Source of the DNA: Gigaspora margarita
Lineage: Eukaryota; Glomeromycota; Glomeromycetes; Diversisporales; Gigasporaceae
Assembly (NCBI GenBank): GCA_009809945.1
Contig: WTPW01000081.1
Location: forward strand, 335,328-399,327
Direction: 5' to 3'
Length of the DNA: 64,000 nt
A program made the position numbers and the translations under genes. Below the pieces are notes generated by a model. It was not told the origin of the DNA and did not search any database. It worked only from the letters and a program-made list of their open reading frames with translations. Below are positions 35,791-46,951 of the stretch, in pieces. Within the stretch, counting starts at the first letter, position 1, and every line of letters starts with the position of its first letter.

Positions 35791-36974
35791 CATATTCACA
35801 GTACATAATTTCTATGTCCTTTTAAATTCATCTACGTTTGTGTTCTCTTATTCACCAAATGTTTTCCACATTTTTAGAACTTATTTTGAAACTTTTAAAC
35901 TTTAACCTTGAGAACTTTATTTTTCAAAGATTAATTGATGCTACGAAAGCATAAAAATGGGCATATTTTGATAGTTTATAAACATAAAAAGAAACTGTTT
36001 GAACCATGTTTTTATTATCATACGCATAGACTTTTATCTAATTAAATATTGTAACAGTCGAGTTTTTATTCAGTTAAATCTGATTTGTGGTATTATAATA
36101 AGGAAATCACAACTTTGTATAAGAAATGCTTTTTTGAATGTTAAAAGGTTTTCTTTGAGCAATTTTATTATACAAGCCACTTGTATTTAGTCCTAATAAC
36201 CAAACCTAAAACACTTTCAACAATTTGTACACAATATTATGTTAACTAAATTAGGAAGGATTGAATATTCGAATAACTTCATGCAAGTGGGTTTATAAAA
36301 AACAAAAAAAAAACTAAATTTAATGCACTACAAAAAATGCCGAATTATGGCCATTCCATTTTTTTCAGCTTTAAATTTATCTTTTTTGATAGCTTTTTTT
36401 AGAAAACTTTTTTTTCTATGAAATTTATGTACATAATTAACCATTATGGTTAGCTGTTTAGTTAACTAATCATTGCAGCTGATTAAATTGACTATTTAGT
36501 TGGCTAAACAGATTCCAATCACTAATGTGAACCAACATTATTAATTTATGTTGAGTCTTCAAATTCTCTATAATGAATAAAGAACACAGAATAGCCAGTT
36601 TTGTTTAGAATTTTGATAGTAAATTTTTGCATTTGTTTCACTTCACCATCTTTTATAGCTTTACTGTCTCTAACTTCGTTTATATTCGTTTAAATCTTTT
36701 ATCAGTTTTGATTGTATTACCAGTTTCGGCATTCTTTCCTAATTTTACAATGCACCCCTTTACGTATTTGGCAAAAGTTGAAACTCGGTTTGACTTTCGT
36801 CTACGCAAAACATACAGATTTCGTCAACCTTCAGGTAATATAAAAATTTGTTAGTACCTATTCGACCTAAATAAGTCAATGATTACTTGTAAGGTGCTAT
36901 AATAAAAAAATCCAATGATATCAAATTAATGAACGTCAAGAGATAAATATCTATTATTATATATTGTTATTTAC
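35791..36974 (+). repeat. 5' flank of the Sel1 gene, duplicated at 43768-44873
   Basis: The stretch is collinear with 43768-44873. Examples are 'ttctatgtccttttaaatt', 'agacttttatctaattaaat', 'ctttgagcaattttattata', 'aaaatgccgaattatggcc', 'gagtcttcaaattctctata' and 'ggtaatataaaaatttgtta'. It probably contains the promoter and first untranslated exon of the Sel1 gene. The copy at 43.8 kb lacks ~120-160 bp that are present here at about 36640-36795. Confidence 0.75.
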
Positions 36975-37271
36975 CATTGGATCCCATTGAGAACTCGCCC
37001 TCAAACAATCAACGTATCAGGTTTGTTAGTTTCAATAGATTAAAATAGATAAAATCAAGATTTTACGTTACTTTTTTTTTTCCTTCTATTTGAAAGGCAT
37101 AAATAATTATAATAATATAAACCAATATCATCTTTCTCTATGGTTCTGTATTATGTACGTACATGTGCTACAATCTTTAAACGGCAACTGGTATAAAAAT
37201 ATGAATGCGCAAAGTAATACATACCTTCAATAAATTTGATGCAACATTATGTAACGTAACATTTCTTGCAG
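36835..37271 (+). other. Predicted 5'-UTR intron of the Sel1 gene
   Basis: A donor 'cttcag|gtaata' at 36834/36835 and an acceptor 'tttcttgcag' ending at 37271 lie four bases before the ATG at 37276. The acceptor's position directly before the start codon is the main argument. The length (437 bp) is long for this genome type. Joining the exon upstream in frame does not extend the protein, so the exon would be untranslated. Confidence 0.5.
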
Positions 37272-37275
37272 CAAA

Positions 37276-39160
37276 ATGTCAAATTACAACAATATTTTCG
37301 AAAAGGATCCAGAAAAAATCGACAATTCCTCAGGTAATACTCAAATAATCAACAATGTTGCCCAACTGTATTTAGAAGATAATAAGTCACAGGACTTTGT
37401 TAATGAAATTGTTAAAGAATTATGTAATCTGTATAATGAAGAAAGATCAAAAAACCGAAATGAAGATTTAATCCTTGACATATTAGAACAATTTCTAATA
37501 AAGAAAAAGCAAAATCCAAATGATATTATCAATTATTGCTTAAATAATCAAATCAATCCTATAATTCAAATAATTATTGCAAATTGTTATCATATTGGTA
37601 AATGGGTCGAAAAGGATGAACATAAGGCATTCGTTTATTATCAAAAATCAACAGAGATGGGAGACACAACTGGAACAAGTAATGTTGGATATTGCTATCA
37701 ACATGGAATTGGAGTTGAAAAGGATGAACATAAGGCATTCGTTTATTATCAAAAATCAGCAGAGATGGGGGATGCAACTGGAGCATTTAATGTTGGAAGT
37801 TGTTATTTACAAGGAATTGGAGTTGAAAAGGATGAATATAAAGCATTCGTTTATTGTCAAAAATCAGCAGATATGGGGAACGCAAGTGGAATATATCATG
37901 TTGGATATTGTTATGATGAAGGAATTGGAGTTAAAAAAGATGAACATAAGGCATTCATTTATTATCAAAAATCAGCAGAGATGGGGGACGTAAATGGAAC
38001 AAGCAATGTTGGATATTGTTATCAACGTGGAATTGGAGTTGAAAGGGATGAACATAAAGCATTCATTTATTTTCAAAAATCAGCAGAGATGGGGAACGCA
38101 CCCGGAGCACTTAATGTTGCAAGTTGTTATCAATATGGAATTGGAGTTGAAAAAGATGAACATAAGGCATTCGTTTATTATCAAAAATCAGCAGAAATGG
38201 GGAACGCAACTGCAGTACTTAATGTTGGAAGTTGTTATCAAGATGGAATTGGAGTTGAAAAGGATGAACATAAGGCATTCGTTTATTATTAAAAATCTGC
38301 AGAGATGGGGAACGCAACAGCAAATTATAATGTTGGATATTGTTATCAACATGGAATTGGAGTTGAAAAGGATGAACATAAAGAATTCGTTTATTATCAA
38401 AAATCAGCAGAGAGGGGACGCAGATGGAACAAATGAAGTTGGATATTGTTATAATCATGGAATTGGAGTTGAAAAGGATGAACATAAGGCATTCGTTTAT
38501 TATCAAAAATCAGCAGAGATGGAGAACGCAAGTGGAATATATAATGTTGGATATTGTTATGATGAAGGAATTGGAGTTGAAAAAGATGAACATAAAGCAT
38601 TCGTTTATTATCAAAAATCTGCGGAGATGGGGAACACAACTGGAGCACTTAAAGATGGATATTGTTATCGTCATGGAATTGGAGTTGAAAAGGATGAACA
38701 TAAAGCATTCGTTTATTATCAAAAATCAGCAGAGATGGGGAACGCAAATGGAACATATGATGTTGGAAATTGTTATCGTCTTGGATTTGGAGTTGAAAAG
38801 GATGAACAAAAAGCATTCCTTTATTATCAAAAATCAGCAGAGATGGGGGACGCAAGTGGAAAAAATAGTGTTGGATATTGTTATCAACATGGAATTGGAG
38901 TTGAAACGGATGAACATAAAGCATTCGTTTATTATCAAAAAGCAGCCGAGATAGGGAATGCAACTGGAGCACATAATGTTGGAAATTGTTATAAAAATGG
39001 AATTGGAGTTGATAAGGATGAACATAAGGCATTCTTTTATTTTCAAAAATCAGCAGAAATGGGTCTCGCTGTTGGAATGTCTGCGATTGCAGAATGTTAT
39101 CGAAATGGAATTGGAATAACAAGGGATCTAGATAAAGCCAAATACTGGTATCAAAGGTAA
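37276..39160 (+). pseudogene. Sel1-repeat protein gene, broken by one nonsense and one frameshift
   Basis: It would encode ~627 residues: a ~100-residue non-repeat N-terminus (MSNYNNIFEKDPEK...) and 15 Sel1-like repeats of 36 residues with consensus 'GIGVEKDEHKAFVYYQKSAEMGDA'. Sel1 repeats are TPR-like helix pairs that act as adaptor scaffolds, often with kinases. Two lesions sit in the middle. A CAA codon has become TAA at 38290-38292 in repeat 7. A 2-bp loss in the 'gagatggggg' run near 38415 shifts the frame between repeats 8 and 9; the remaining repeats then read openly to the stop at 39158. As it stands the intact product is the first 338 residues with seven repeats. The 108-bp units are very similar at DNA level, so recombination or assembly error in the array is possible. 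It ends in 'AKYWYQR'. Confidence 0.85.
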
Positions 39161-39563
39161 ATATAAAATTTAAATTTGAGCTGATGTATCACAACCCAAT
39201 CATAAGATCAAGCGTAATTGAAATCAAAGTGCTCATAATTGGAATTAAAATAAGATTAGAGTGATGTTATTAAATTTTTAGAAAGGTGAATTCATGAAAG
39301 TTATAAGAAATGATTGTTACGCCTGCACTTGGTATTTGCTTAGTTGACCTGATGCCTCCAGATCAACAAATTATAATACTCATTAATTATATATCTATAT
39401 ATATTATATGCATATAATACTTATTAATGACTACTTTAAATCTTTAATTAGGGAAAAAGATTTAACAATAGGTATTATATCATAATTAATAGTTTTAAAA
39501 TATATTAATATTAAATTATTACAGTATAATTTTTATAAACTAATAATAGGCATAAACGAATGG
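39161..39563 (+). other. Spacer between Sel1 gene and kinase gene
   Basis: AT-rich 400 bp. The first ~130 bases are also found downstream of the Sel1 fragment at 58085-58485 (minus), so they belong to the Sel1 3' region. GTAAAT directly at the Sel1 stop resembles a splice donor, but joining to the acceptor at 39549 would break phase (2 versus 1), so a Sel1-kinase fusion is not supported. Confidence 0.5.
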
Positions 39564-40557
39564 ATGCATAATTCAGAAATTAATGACGACTTGAAAAAAA
39601 TATTAATAGAAAATAAATATCAGATATCTTGGATTTCTTATGATGAATTTAAAGATATCGTAGAGATAGGTAAAGGTGGGTTTGCAACTGTGTATTTTGC
39701 TGGCTGGTATGATAAAAGTAAACAAATATTTAGAAATGTTGCGCTTAAATTACTTCATAAATCAAATAATTACCATGAAGAATTTGTAAAAGAGGTAAAT
39801 ATTTTTATTATCAGTGATGATTTATTGTTTACATTATCATTCTGAATATATAATTTATTTTATTAATAAGTTAAAAGCATATTGTGATATTGGTCTTAAG
39901 GATCCAACATTTTTAAAATGTTTTGGTATATCAAGAGACGAAGATTCTAAAGATTATATTCTTGTTATGGAATATGCACCGTTAGGTTGTTTGCGCAAAA
40001 ATCTACGCGATATAGCAAAAATGGAATGGAAAGATAAATTAAATCTGTTACAATGCATTGCGTCAGATCTTCAGATAATTCATTCTCATGATCTTATTCA
40101 TCGGGATTTACATAGTGGAAATATACTACAAAATGACTTTAAGAATGCATACATTGCAGATTTAGGACTTTCGACAACAGCTAATATTGAATTAAAATCA
40201 AAATCAGATGGAATTTATGGAATTTTACCATACATTGCACCTGAAATTTTGAACAAACAACCATATACTAAAGCATCAGATATTTATTCATTTGGTATAA
40301 TTATGTGGGAAATTTTATATTGTAAACCTGTAGCATTTGTGCAAGAATCTAAATTACAATCTAAATTACAATCTAAATTGCAATATCAATTCCAAGTATG
40401 TGATGGATTACGACCACCTGTTCACGAAAGTACAGCAATATGCTATGTAGATTTAATGAGGAAATGTTGGCATGCAGAACCAGAAAAACGACCAACAGCA
40501 AATGAAGTTTACGAAAAATTTTCAGAATGGCAAAATAACGAAAGTATTTTATTATAA
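39564..40557 (+). CDS. Protein kinase, TKL/tyrosine-kinase-like, two coding exons
   Basis: Exon 1 is 39564-39794 and exon 2 is 39871-40557, joined across a 76-bp phase-0 GT-AG intron (GTAAAT...ATAAG) to give ~305 residues. Catalytic landmarks in order: glycine loop 'GKGGFATV' (36-43), ATP lysine in 'VALKLL' (K62), 'MEYAPLG' hinge, 'HRDLHSGN' loop (154-161, D156), 'DLG' in place of DFG (174-176), 'APE' (200-202), 'DIYSFGIIMWE', and 'CWHAEPEKRP' near the end. The HRDLHSGN and DLG forms are usual in the expanded TKL families of Glomeromycotina. A 'KLQS' tetrapeptide is repeated near residue 232. All catalytic residues are present, so it is probably active as serine/threonine/tyrosine kinase; substrates are unknown. 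The frame ends at a TAA (40555-40557) that looks premature. It lies 400 bp downstream of the Sel1 gene, same strand. Confidence 0.85.
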
Positions 40558-40780
40558 TTATCGGAATCTAATAAAAAGCTACAAAATATAAAAAATGAAG
40601 ATATTCAAATAAATAGTGATTCACTTTATAAAAGTAGTTTTATTTCATTTAATAGTTCTCATCAAGGTAATTATAATGTTTTATTAAAAATATTTAATTA
40701 TATTTTATCAATGTCTAAATAATTCTTTTATAGATAGTAATTTGTATGAATTGGAAATACCGGATATTATCAATGAATAA
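40558..40780 (+). pseudogene. Detached C-terminal tail of the kinase gene
   Basis: Immediately after the stop the same frame continues 'LSESNKKLQNIKNEDIQINS' and on to a donor 'caag|gtaatt' at 40666/40667; an acceptor 'cttttatag' ends at 40733. The last exon 40734-40780 then reads 'DSNLYELEIPDIINE' and stops. A tail of this kind is typical of Rhizophagus kinases. A single base change (a GAA-like codon to TAA at 40555) would account for the loss. Confidence 0.7.
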
Positions 40781-40784
40781 GCGC

Positions 40785-42012
40785 AACCTTCAAATTTTGG
40801 GAACAGAAAATAAGAAAAAGTTAGTTATTTTTACAATATTATACAATAGAATTTTACAAAAATCATGACGTTTCATATATAACAACCCTACGTCTGATAG
40901 GGTTAAGTTTAAATTTTTCTCTTTATTTTGTTAACATTTCTTTGTATTTTGTGTTATTTTAATAAATTTGATCAATAAATTTTGAATACGCAATTTTTAA
41001 ATGGACTCTTATTATTTGTAATTAATAAAGACATAGTGAACGAATTTGCCGCTTTCTTTGTTATCATATCATTATAATATCAACAACTGCAACGATATTT
41101 AAGTTATAACATATCCTAATAAAATTCATTATCTACTTAACCATATAATATTTTGGGATAAATTGAAAAATAAAAGTTTTTTTTCAGAAAACCGACATTC
41201 GTTCTAATTATATCGATCCAATTATTTTTCAGAAAAAGAATGATAAATTTCACGATCACATAAAATGCAATTGTCTTAACTATTTAGCATTTATAGGATG
41301 ACTTTTATATGATTGGCTATCATCTTCAATTTGATTTTTACAATTTAACTACTTGTTAAAAAATATATATATATATAAAAAAAAAAATAAGAAAACAGTA
41401 AGATTTATTCGAAAAGTATTTTTAACTCTTATCTTTTTTATCTGTTTTTAGAAAGTCATTACTATGCCAATTTTATTAAAAAACAAATGAGAGTCCGACA
41501 AACTTCGCTGTATTATTTTTTTAGTTTATTATATGTTGTTTTATTTTTTGAAAATTATTTAAACTGTATAAATAATGTAAAGATTAAATTAAAAAGATAT
41601 CCAATCACATGAAAGTCGTCCTACGAAATCTAAATGATTGTAGAATATGATTTTGAAAAATTTTATACTTGTATTTGATTAATTTTGGTATGAAAATTTT
41701 GAGTTTGTATTTGATTCGTTTTTTAAGTATAAAATTCTTATTATACCATTGAATTTGTCAAATATTAAATTAAAATTTTCAAAATTTTTGATTTCAAATA
41801 ATAAAACATCAAATTGAATGACCGTATAATCCGAATACTAAACTTAAAAAATTAATCGAAAACAGACACAAATTTTCAAAAAAATATTCTGTAATCAATT
41901 ATTATTCCATTGAATTTTGTTAATTATTAAATTAAAGGTTGTCAAATAAGTAGCTGCGCAACGTAGTTGCGCGAAATCAGGAACAGAAGAATTGGTTTAA
42001 CATGAAATTTTA
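40785..42012. other. Intergenic, no gene seen
   Basis: AT-rich 3' flank of the kinase. A (TA)n stretch lies at 41360-41380. Near 41950 is a solitary 'gtagctgcgcaacgtagttg' + 'cgcgaaatcaggaac', the terminus of the family of 28873-30173. Confidence 0.5.
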
Positions 42013-42416
42013 CCGTATAAGCGTGAAATAGCGCCTTAATTAATTGAATTGCGCGTTATTTGACATACGCCTATATTCGTTACTTCTATATAAGAGTGGA
42101 TTTTTTTTTGAATATAATACAGTCAATCTTCCATACATGCATGTAGTTAAAAAAAGTGCACTTCGGAATGCACTTATGGAAAGTAATCAACATATAAGCA
42201 TTATAGAAAGAAAGCACATGCGAAATACACTCTTAGAAAGTAAGTGGATGCTCTTATGGAACGTCGACTGAATATCATTTTTCCAACAATAATTATATAA
42301 CATTATGATGCGCATTAATTTGGAACGCCCATGGACACTAATTCGAGACATATAAACTATTTAAAGGATTCTATCTTCAAAATAATGCCCATGAGTGTTA
42401 TTTCGCACTTATACAG
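42013..42416. mobile_element. TA-flanked MITE, CCGTATAAG ends
   Basis: 404 bp between TA dinucleotides. CCGTATAAGCGTGAAATAGC is mirrored by 'tgttatttcgcacttatac' + AG. The inside has repeated 'atgcacttatggaaagtaa'-like words, which open a 75-codon frame without a domain. Confidence 0.7.
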
Positions 42417-42419
42417 TAA

Positions 42420-43767
42420 ATATGAACTTTAAAAATTGTACTGTGCCAGACCTAAAGACAAATATAATGCTACAAACTTTGTTGTAATGGTATTGGGTTA
42501 TGGTTTCTAATTTATAACTTATTGTAATTAAAATAATTTATGATATTCTGTCTGCATTTTTGGTCTGGTTAAATTTCACACTAAGATCCATTAGATTAAT
42601 TCGTTTGTTATATATTAAATTAAGTACAACATTTTGGACTACAATTTTTGTGGTGTCATTATAATACACATAGTAAAACCACGAGCAAAAGCAAATAAAC
42701 CAAGTTCAAAGATTACACTGGATGAAGCACTTCGCGAGAGCATCATGCCAAATACTTAGATATTAAAATACAACATATAACTTTGGATCAGAAAAAGAAA
42801 ATTTTCACTAAATGTTAATTGCAGAAATTACATACTGTTATTTTTTGAACTTGAAAAGAATAAGTTTGGACACATCTAGTTCCTATCTTTTTCATTTTTT
42901 TAGCACAATTATCTGATCTAATTTACATTAGTCTCCCGGAAGTATCTGGTGGATCTGACAATAAATTATCGGCTTCAGGTCCATGTAATGTAATCGAAAC
43001 ATGAATTTTTGTATAAACGGGTTAATTTTTTGTGACATTAGCTTTTTTAAAATGAGATAACAATTTAGTAGAAAAAAAGTTCTTTGTCATTAAAATTCAG
43101 ACAATCTAGAGGTCATTATAAAGAAACTTGTTGAATGAGAAATGTATTGTATTGGTAGATTAATTCGCCGAGATTTGACAATTGTCCGAAATTTCATCAA
43201 TAAAAAAAATTTTGTCAAATGTTTTGATAAATTATTTTGTCAATGAAAAAATAATTTCTCTAGGTTCATTAAATCTATGATTAGAAATCGAATTACATAG
43301 CAAAAACCAAAAATTACTCTAGTATTAAATAGAAAATTTATTACTCATTTAATTAATCGTGCCAAGGATACTTATTAAAAGCTGTTAAATTTATGAGAGA
43401 CACCAAAAAGACTTTTATAAAAAAAAATTTTAATCATATGCAATTATTTCGAAAAGATATTCACGAAAATTTTTATCAAAAATTATTTGTGCACATAAAA
43501 AAATTAAGAAAAAATATATATAAATATATAAATTAAAAATTAATTAAAAAAATTTATAAATTTTATACAATATGGCACATAAGGATAACTATATTTTTAA
43601 ACACTTGAAACAATGAGAGATAAATTATCAACTGTCCAATAGAAGTGGTGGGAGAAATTAGTAAATCCCAAAATTTTTGATTTCAAATAATAAATCGTCA
43701 GTGACTTATTTGAAAATTTCGTAATGAAATCAAATTAAACGTCCACTCGAGAGTTTTCTGCCAACAA
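42420..43767. other. Intergenic, no gene seen
   Basis: AT-rich sequence without recognisable elements or coding features. Confidence 0.5.
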
Positions 43768-44873
43768 TATATTCACAGTGCATAGTCTTTATGTCCTTTT
43801 AAATTTGTCCACATTTGGAGTTCTCTCATCACTAAATGTATTCAGCATTTTTGAACTTGCATTGATTAAAAAACTGTTTTTAACCATGTATTCATTATCA
43901 TACCTATAGACTTTTATCTAGTTAAATGTTGTGATAGCCGTGCATGTAGTCAGGTATGTCTAATTTATGAAATTATAAACAAGAAAATCAAAATTTTGCA
44001 CAAATACTGCTTTTTGAATATTAAAAAGTTTACTTTGAGCAATTTATTATATAAACAATATTTAGTCCAAATAACCAAAATTTAAACCACTTATTATCAA
44101 TATGCGCCCAAGATTTTGTTGAGTACTGTATACTAGAAAGGAATTTACATTCGAAAAACTTGATGTAATTTAAACAAATGGATTTATAAAAAAAAAAAGA
44201 TTAAATTTCATCCACTACAAAAAGTGCCGAATTATAGCCGTTCCATTTTTTTCAACTTTCAAATTTATCTTTTAATAATTTTTTTCCTATTAAGATTGTT
44301 GTACATAATCATGTAATTTTAAAGATTGAAATCGATTTAGTCAACTACTATGATTAGCTGACTAATTAGTTGACTTGTTCTATGAATATCGGTGAACACG
44401 GTGTATTCCACAGAATAATAATAAATTACGTGGCTTCGGCCACGTGGTTTACTATTATTCTGTGGAATGCACCGTGTTCACCGATATCCATTAAATAACA
44501 AGTATTAATAATTGCAGTTGATTAAATTGACTTTTTAGTCGACTAAATTGATTCTAATCCTAATATTATTGATTTGTTATGCTGAGTCTTCAAACTCTAT
44601 AAAGAATAAATAACACAGAATAGCCAATTTGGTATATAATTTTATAGTAAAAATTAGCATCTTTCATACGTCTACGCAAAACCTGCAGATTTTGTGTAAC
44701 AATTCAACCCTTAGATAATATAAAAATTTGTTAATATCTATTTGACCTAGAGAAAAAAAAATTAATCACTTGCAAGGTGCTATAATCCTGAAAAAAAATC
44801 CAAATATACCAGATTAATGAACTCTAAAAGGTAAATACCTATTACCGGTATGACATATTGTGATTTATAGTGA
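43768..44873 (+). pseudogene. Decayed duplicate of the Sel1 gene 5' region
   Basis: Collinear with 35791-36974 over ~1.1 kb, with a ~120-160-bp deletion near 44665 and an inserted hairpin at 44384-44489. The splice donor of the original ('caggtaatat') is changed here to 'tagataatat', and no Sel1 coding sequence follows, so this copy cannot work as the gene's first exon. Confidence 0.7.
44384..44489. mobile_element. Near-perfect 106-bp hairpin insertion
   Basis: Arms 'atatcggtgaacacggtg', 'attccacagaataata' and 'cacgtgg' pair around a 'cttcggcc'-type loop at about 44435. It is absent from the corresponding place in the duplicate at ~36460-36480, so it is an insertion. Confidence 0.8.
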
Positions 44874-45008
44874 TGTGAACTATTCAAATCTGTATCATTA
44901 ACGGACTAACTATATAGTTTGCGTAGTTGATCAGCAAATTTGCATAGTTAATCCATATAGTTATAATAGAAACTATAGTTAATTATAATTTGAGCAACAT
45001 GCATACTG

Positions 45009-45125
45009 ATACCAGGAACGGAGTGCAACGTAGTGTATGGTTATCTGAAGAGTGAAATGATGTGAACAAATACGGTTCTTTGATTGGTTATAATTTTGCA
45101 TGACATTGTGGAATGCGATGGTTAT
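45009..45125. repeat. ACCAGGAACG dispersed repeat (one of five copies)
   Basis: 'ataccaggaacggagtgcaa' + 'cgtagtgtatggtta', then 'ctttgattggttataatttt'. Equivalent blocks occur at about 29698, 50866, 51089 and 54771 with the same order of words. It behaves like a short interspersed repeat; class unknown. The stretch 45126-45435 holds an ACGT microsatellite at ~45155 and no gene. Confidence 0.5.
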
Positions 45126-45435
45126 TTTATATTAAACCGGTTTGATATGGCTTTCGTACGTACGTACGTGCTATTCGTACATGATTATCCCTTCAAAAGG
45201 ACTATTTAAGTAAGTATTTCAAGTTTAAGTTGTGCCTCATTTTTTATTGATTTATTTCTTATCTTATCGGTATAATATTTCTGCGCCCAAAAATCTTATT
45301 CTGCCCTGCTTTATTTGATCGATCATTGTTACATTCGATCATCCTTAAACCTTTCAATTGTACCTCTGTAAAACATGTTGCTCCTATTACCTTATTTAGA
45401 TATTCTTGGGGGGAGAGTAATTCGTTCTACAATTA

Positions 45436-46076
45436 CAGTCAGACCCCCATAAATGCAACCCCCCTAAATGCAACACCTCGCTAAATGCAAGACTAAAGCT
45501 GGGCCCGCAATGGAACTTATAGATAAATGCACGTTCTTTATTCTGCAATTGCACGAAATTTTTTTGGCCCTTCTATAGTAGGTTCCCTCTATAAATGCAT
45601 GCACGTGACTATTAGCCAATAAAAAGTTTGTATTTTTGGATTAAACATGCAGGGGTGTAATTTCAAATTTTGGCCTAAATTAAGCTTAATTCAGAGCAAA
45701 ATTTAAGTAATGCCCCTGTGCATTATTTCATGCTTCTACAGTACTAAAATTTTGTTAAGCTCATCAACATAAAGTAAAGAAACATGATGCCATAGATCAA
45801 CAATAAATTAAATAATGAGTTTAATAAATCTTTATTAAAGGTTTATTCACAAGTACATGAGTAAAGTTAGCTAACAACCTAATAGAGCATTGTGTAAGTA
45901 TTGCTCAAAGGTATAACAATAATAGTAATTTTATTAATAAGATATATTATAACCAATTATTGGTTAATAAGAGTTCACGTGTTCTTGATTTGATTGTCTA
46001 TTCTATTATTGCAACCCTCCCTAAAAGCACGCTTTAGGGCTGGTCCTAACAACTTGCATTTATGGAGGTCTGACTG
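45436..46076. mobile_element. TA-flanked pogo/Tigger-type MITE
   Basis: 641 bp between TA dinucleotides. CAGTCAGACCCCCATAAATG is mirrored by CATTTATGGAGGTCTGACTG, followed inwards by further 'aaatgcaa' words. A smaller element with 'gcaggggtgtaatttcaaat' facing 'taatgcccctgtgcatta' lies at about 45645-45741. No transposase. Confidence 0.8.
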
Positions 46077-46565
46077 TAATTAAAGTTATCATGATGTGTC
46101 AAATATCTATATTACTAATCATCATGCCACTTCTTTCATACACAGATCAATTATGTATGAATTATTTTTGCTTCTTTTAGGGATGAATGAATATGAAGCA
46201 TTTAAATATTATTGTCTCGCCCCTCATACAAAGTAATAAATAGTAAAATCAAGTTTATAGGTGTTGAAGTGCAATTAGACTTTTAGTTGTCATATCTCAA
46301 TGATGAATTGATTGTGTAAAAGAGAAGGAAGTTAAACTGACAATTGATTGGTATAAATTATATAGATTACACATGTATATAAGTTCTAGGGGCTTAATGG
46401 GTCGGGTTGGGTCAGGCTTGGGCCTAACCCGGGTTAGACCCACTTGGGTCAAAACCCAACCCAGGTCTGACCCGCCTCATGTCAAACCTGACCGGGTCTG
46501 ACCCGCCTCATGTCAAATCCGACCTGGGTCTGACCCAACCCAACCCAACCCGGGTTGAACCTGAG

Positions 46566-46925
46566 TCAATAATAGTTGCTACATAGTAAAGTCTAAATTT
46601 TACTATGTAAATCGATAATATCTGCTTAAGTAAACTTGTTTGGAAGAACAAAATGCATATAGACTGAAATTTTTATCCAAATCGGAGAAATTCTTATTAT
46701 TTGACTTTTAATTTTTACGTTCAATAAAAAAATTCAAATCTTTTTAAAAAATATGTTTGATGAATGTAAAAATTAAAAATAAATAATAAAAAGTTCTCCA
46801 ATTTGAGTAAATATTTCAGAGTATATGCATTTTGATCTTCCAAACAAAATTACTTAAGCAGATTTTATCGATTTATATAGTAAAATTTTGACTTTACTAT
46901 GTAGCAACTACTTGCGATTATTGAA
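46566..46925. mobile_element. Fold-back element FB2, copy 2
   Basis: 'caataatagttgctacatag' is mirrored by 'ctatgtagcaactacttgcg'; arms enclose 'cttaagtaaacttgtttgga' and its mirror. About 350 bp, inserted in the outer GGGTTGGGTC element. Confidence 0.75.
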
Positions 46926-46951
46926 TAAATTCTGATCAGATCTGACCTGAC

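Noticed and set aside
36627-36854. Small protein just upstream of the Sel1 gene
   Set aside because: The region is better explained as the untranslated first exon: a splice donor lies inside the frame at 36834 and joining to the next exon does not keep the frame. The duplicate at 44.6 kb does not preserve the frame.
37341-39122. Many long open frames on both strands across the Sel1 array
   Set aside because: They follow the 108-bp repeat in other frames; only the GIGVEKDEHKAF frame matches a known family, so the others are shadows.
37994-39160. A separate 388-codon gene in the second half of the Sel1 locus
   Set aside because: Its first ~140 codons are the out-of-frame shadow and only after the 2-bp loss does it enter the true Sel1 frame; it is the 3' part of the same broken gene.
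39156-39552. Fusion of Sel1 repeats with the kinase through an intron
   Set aside because: The donor-like GTAAAT at the Sel1 stop leaves phase 2, while the only suitable acceptor (ending 39549) needs phase 1; the earlier acceptor at 39534 meets an in-frame stop.
42044-42271. 75-codon protein between repeats
   Set aside because: Lies wholly inside the TA-flanked CCGTATAAG MITE and is made of its repeated words.
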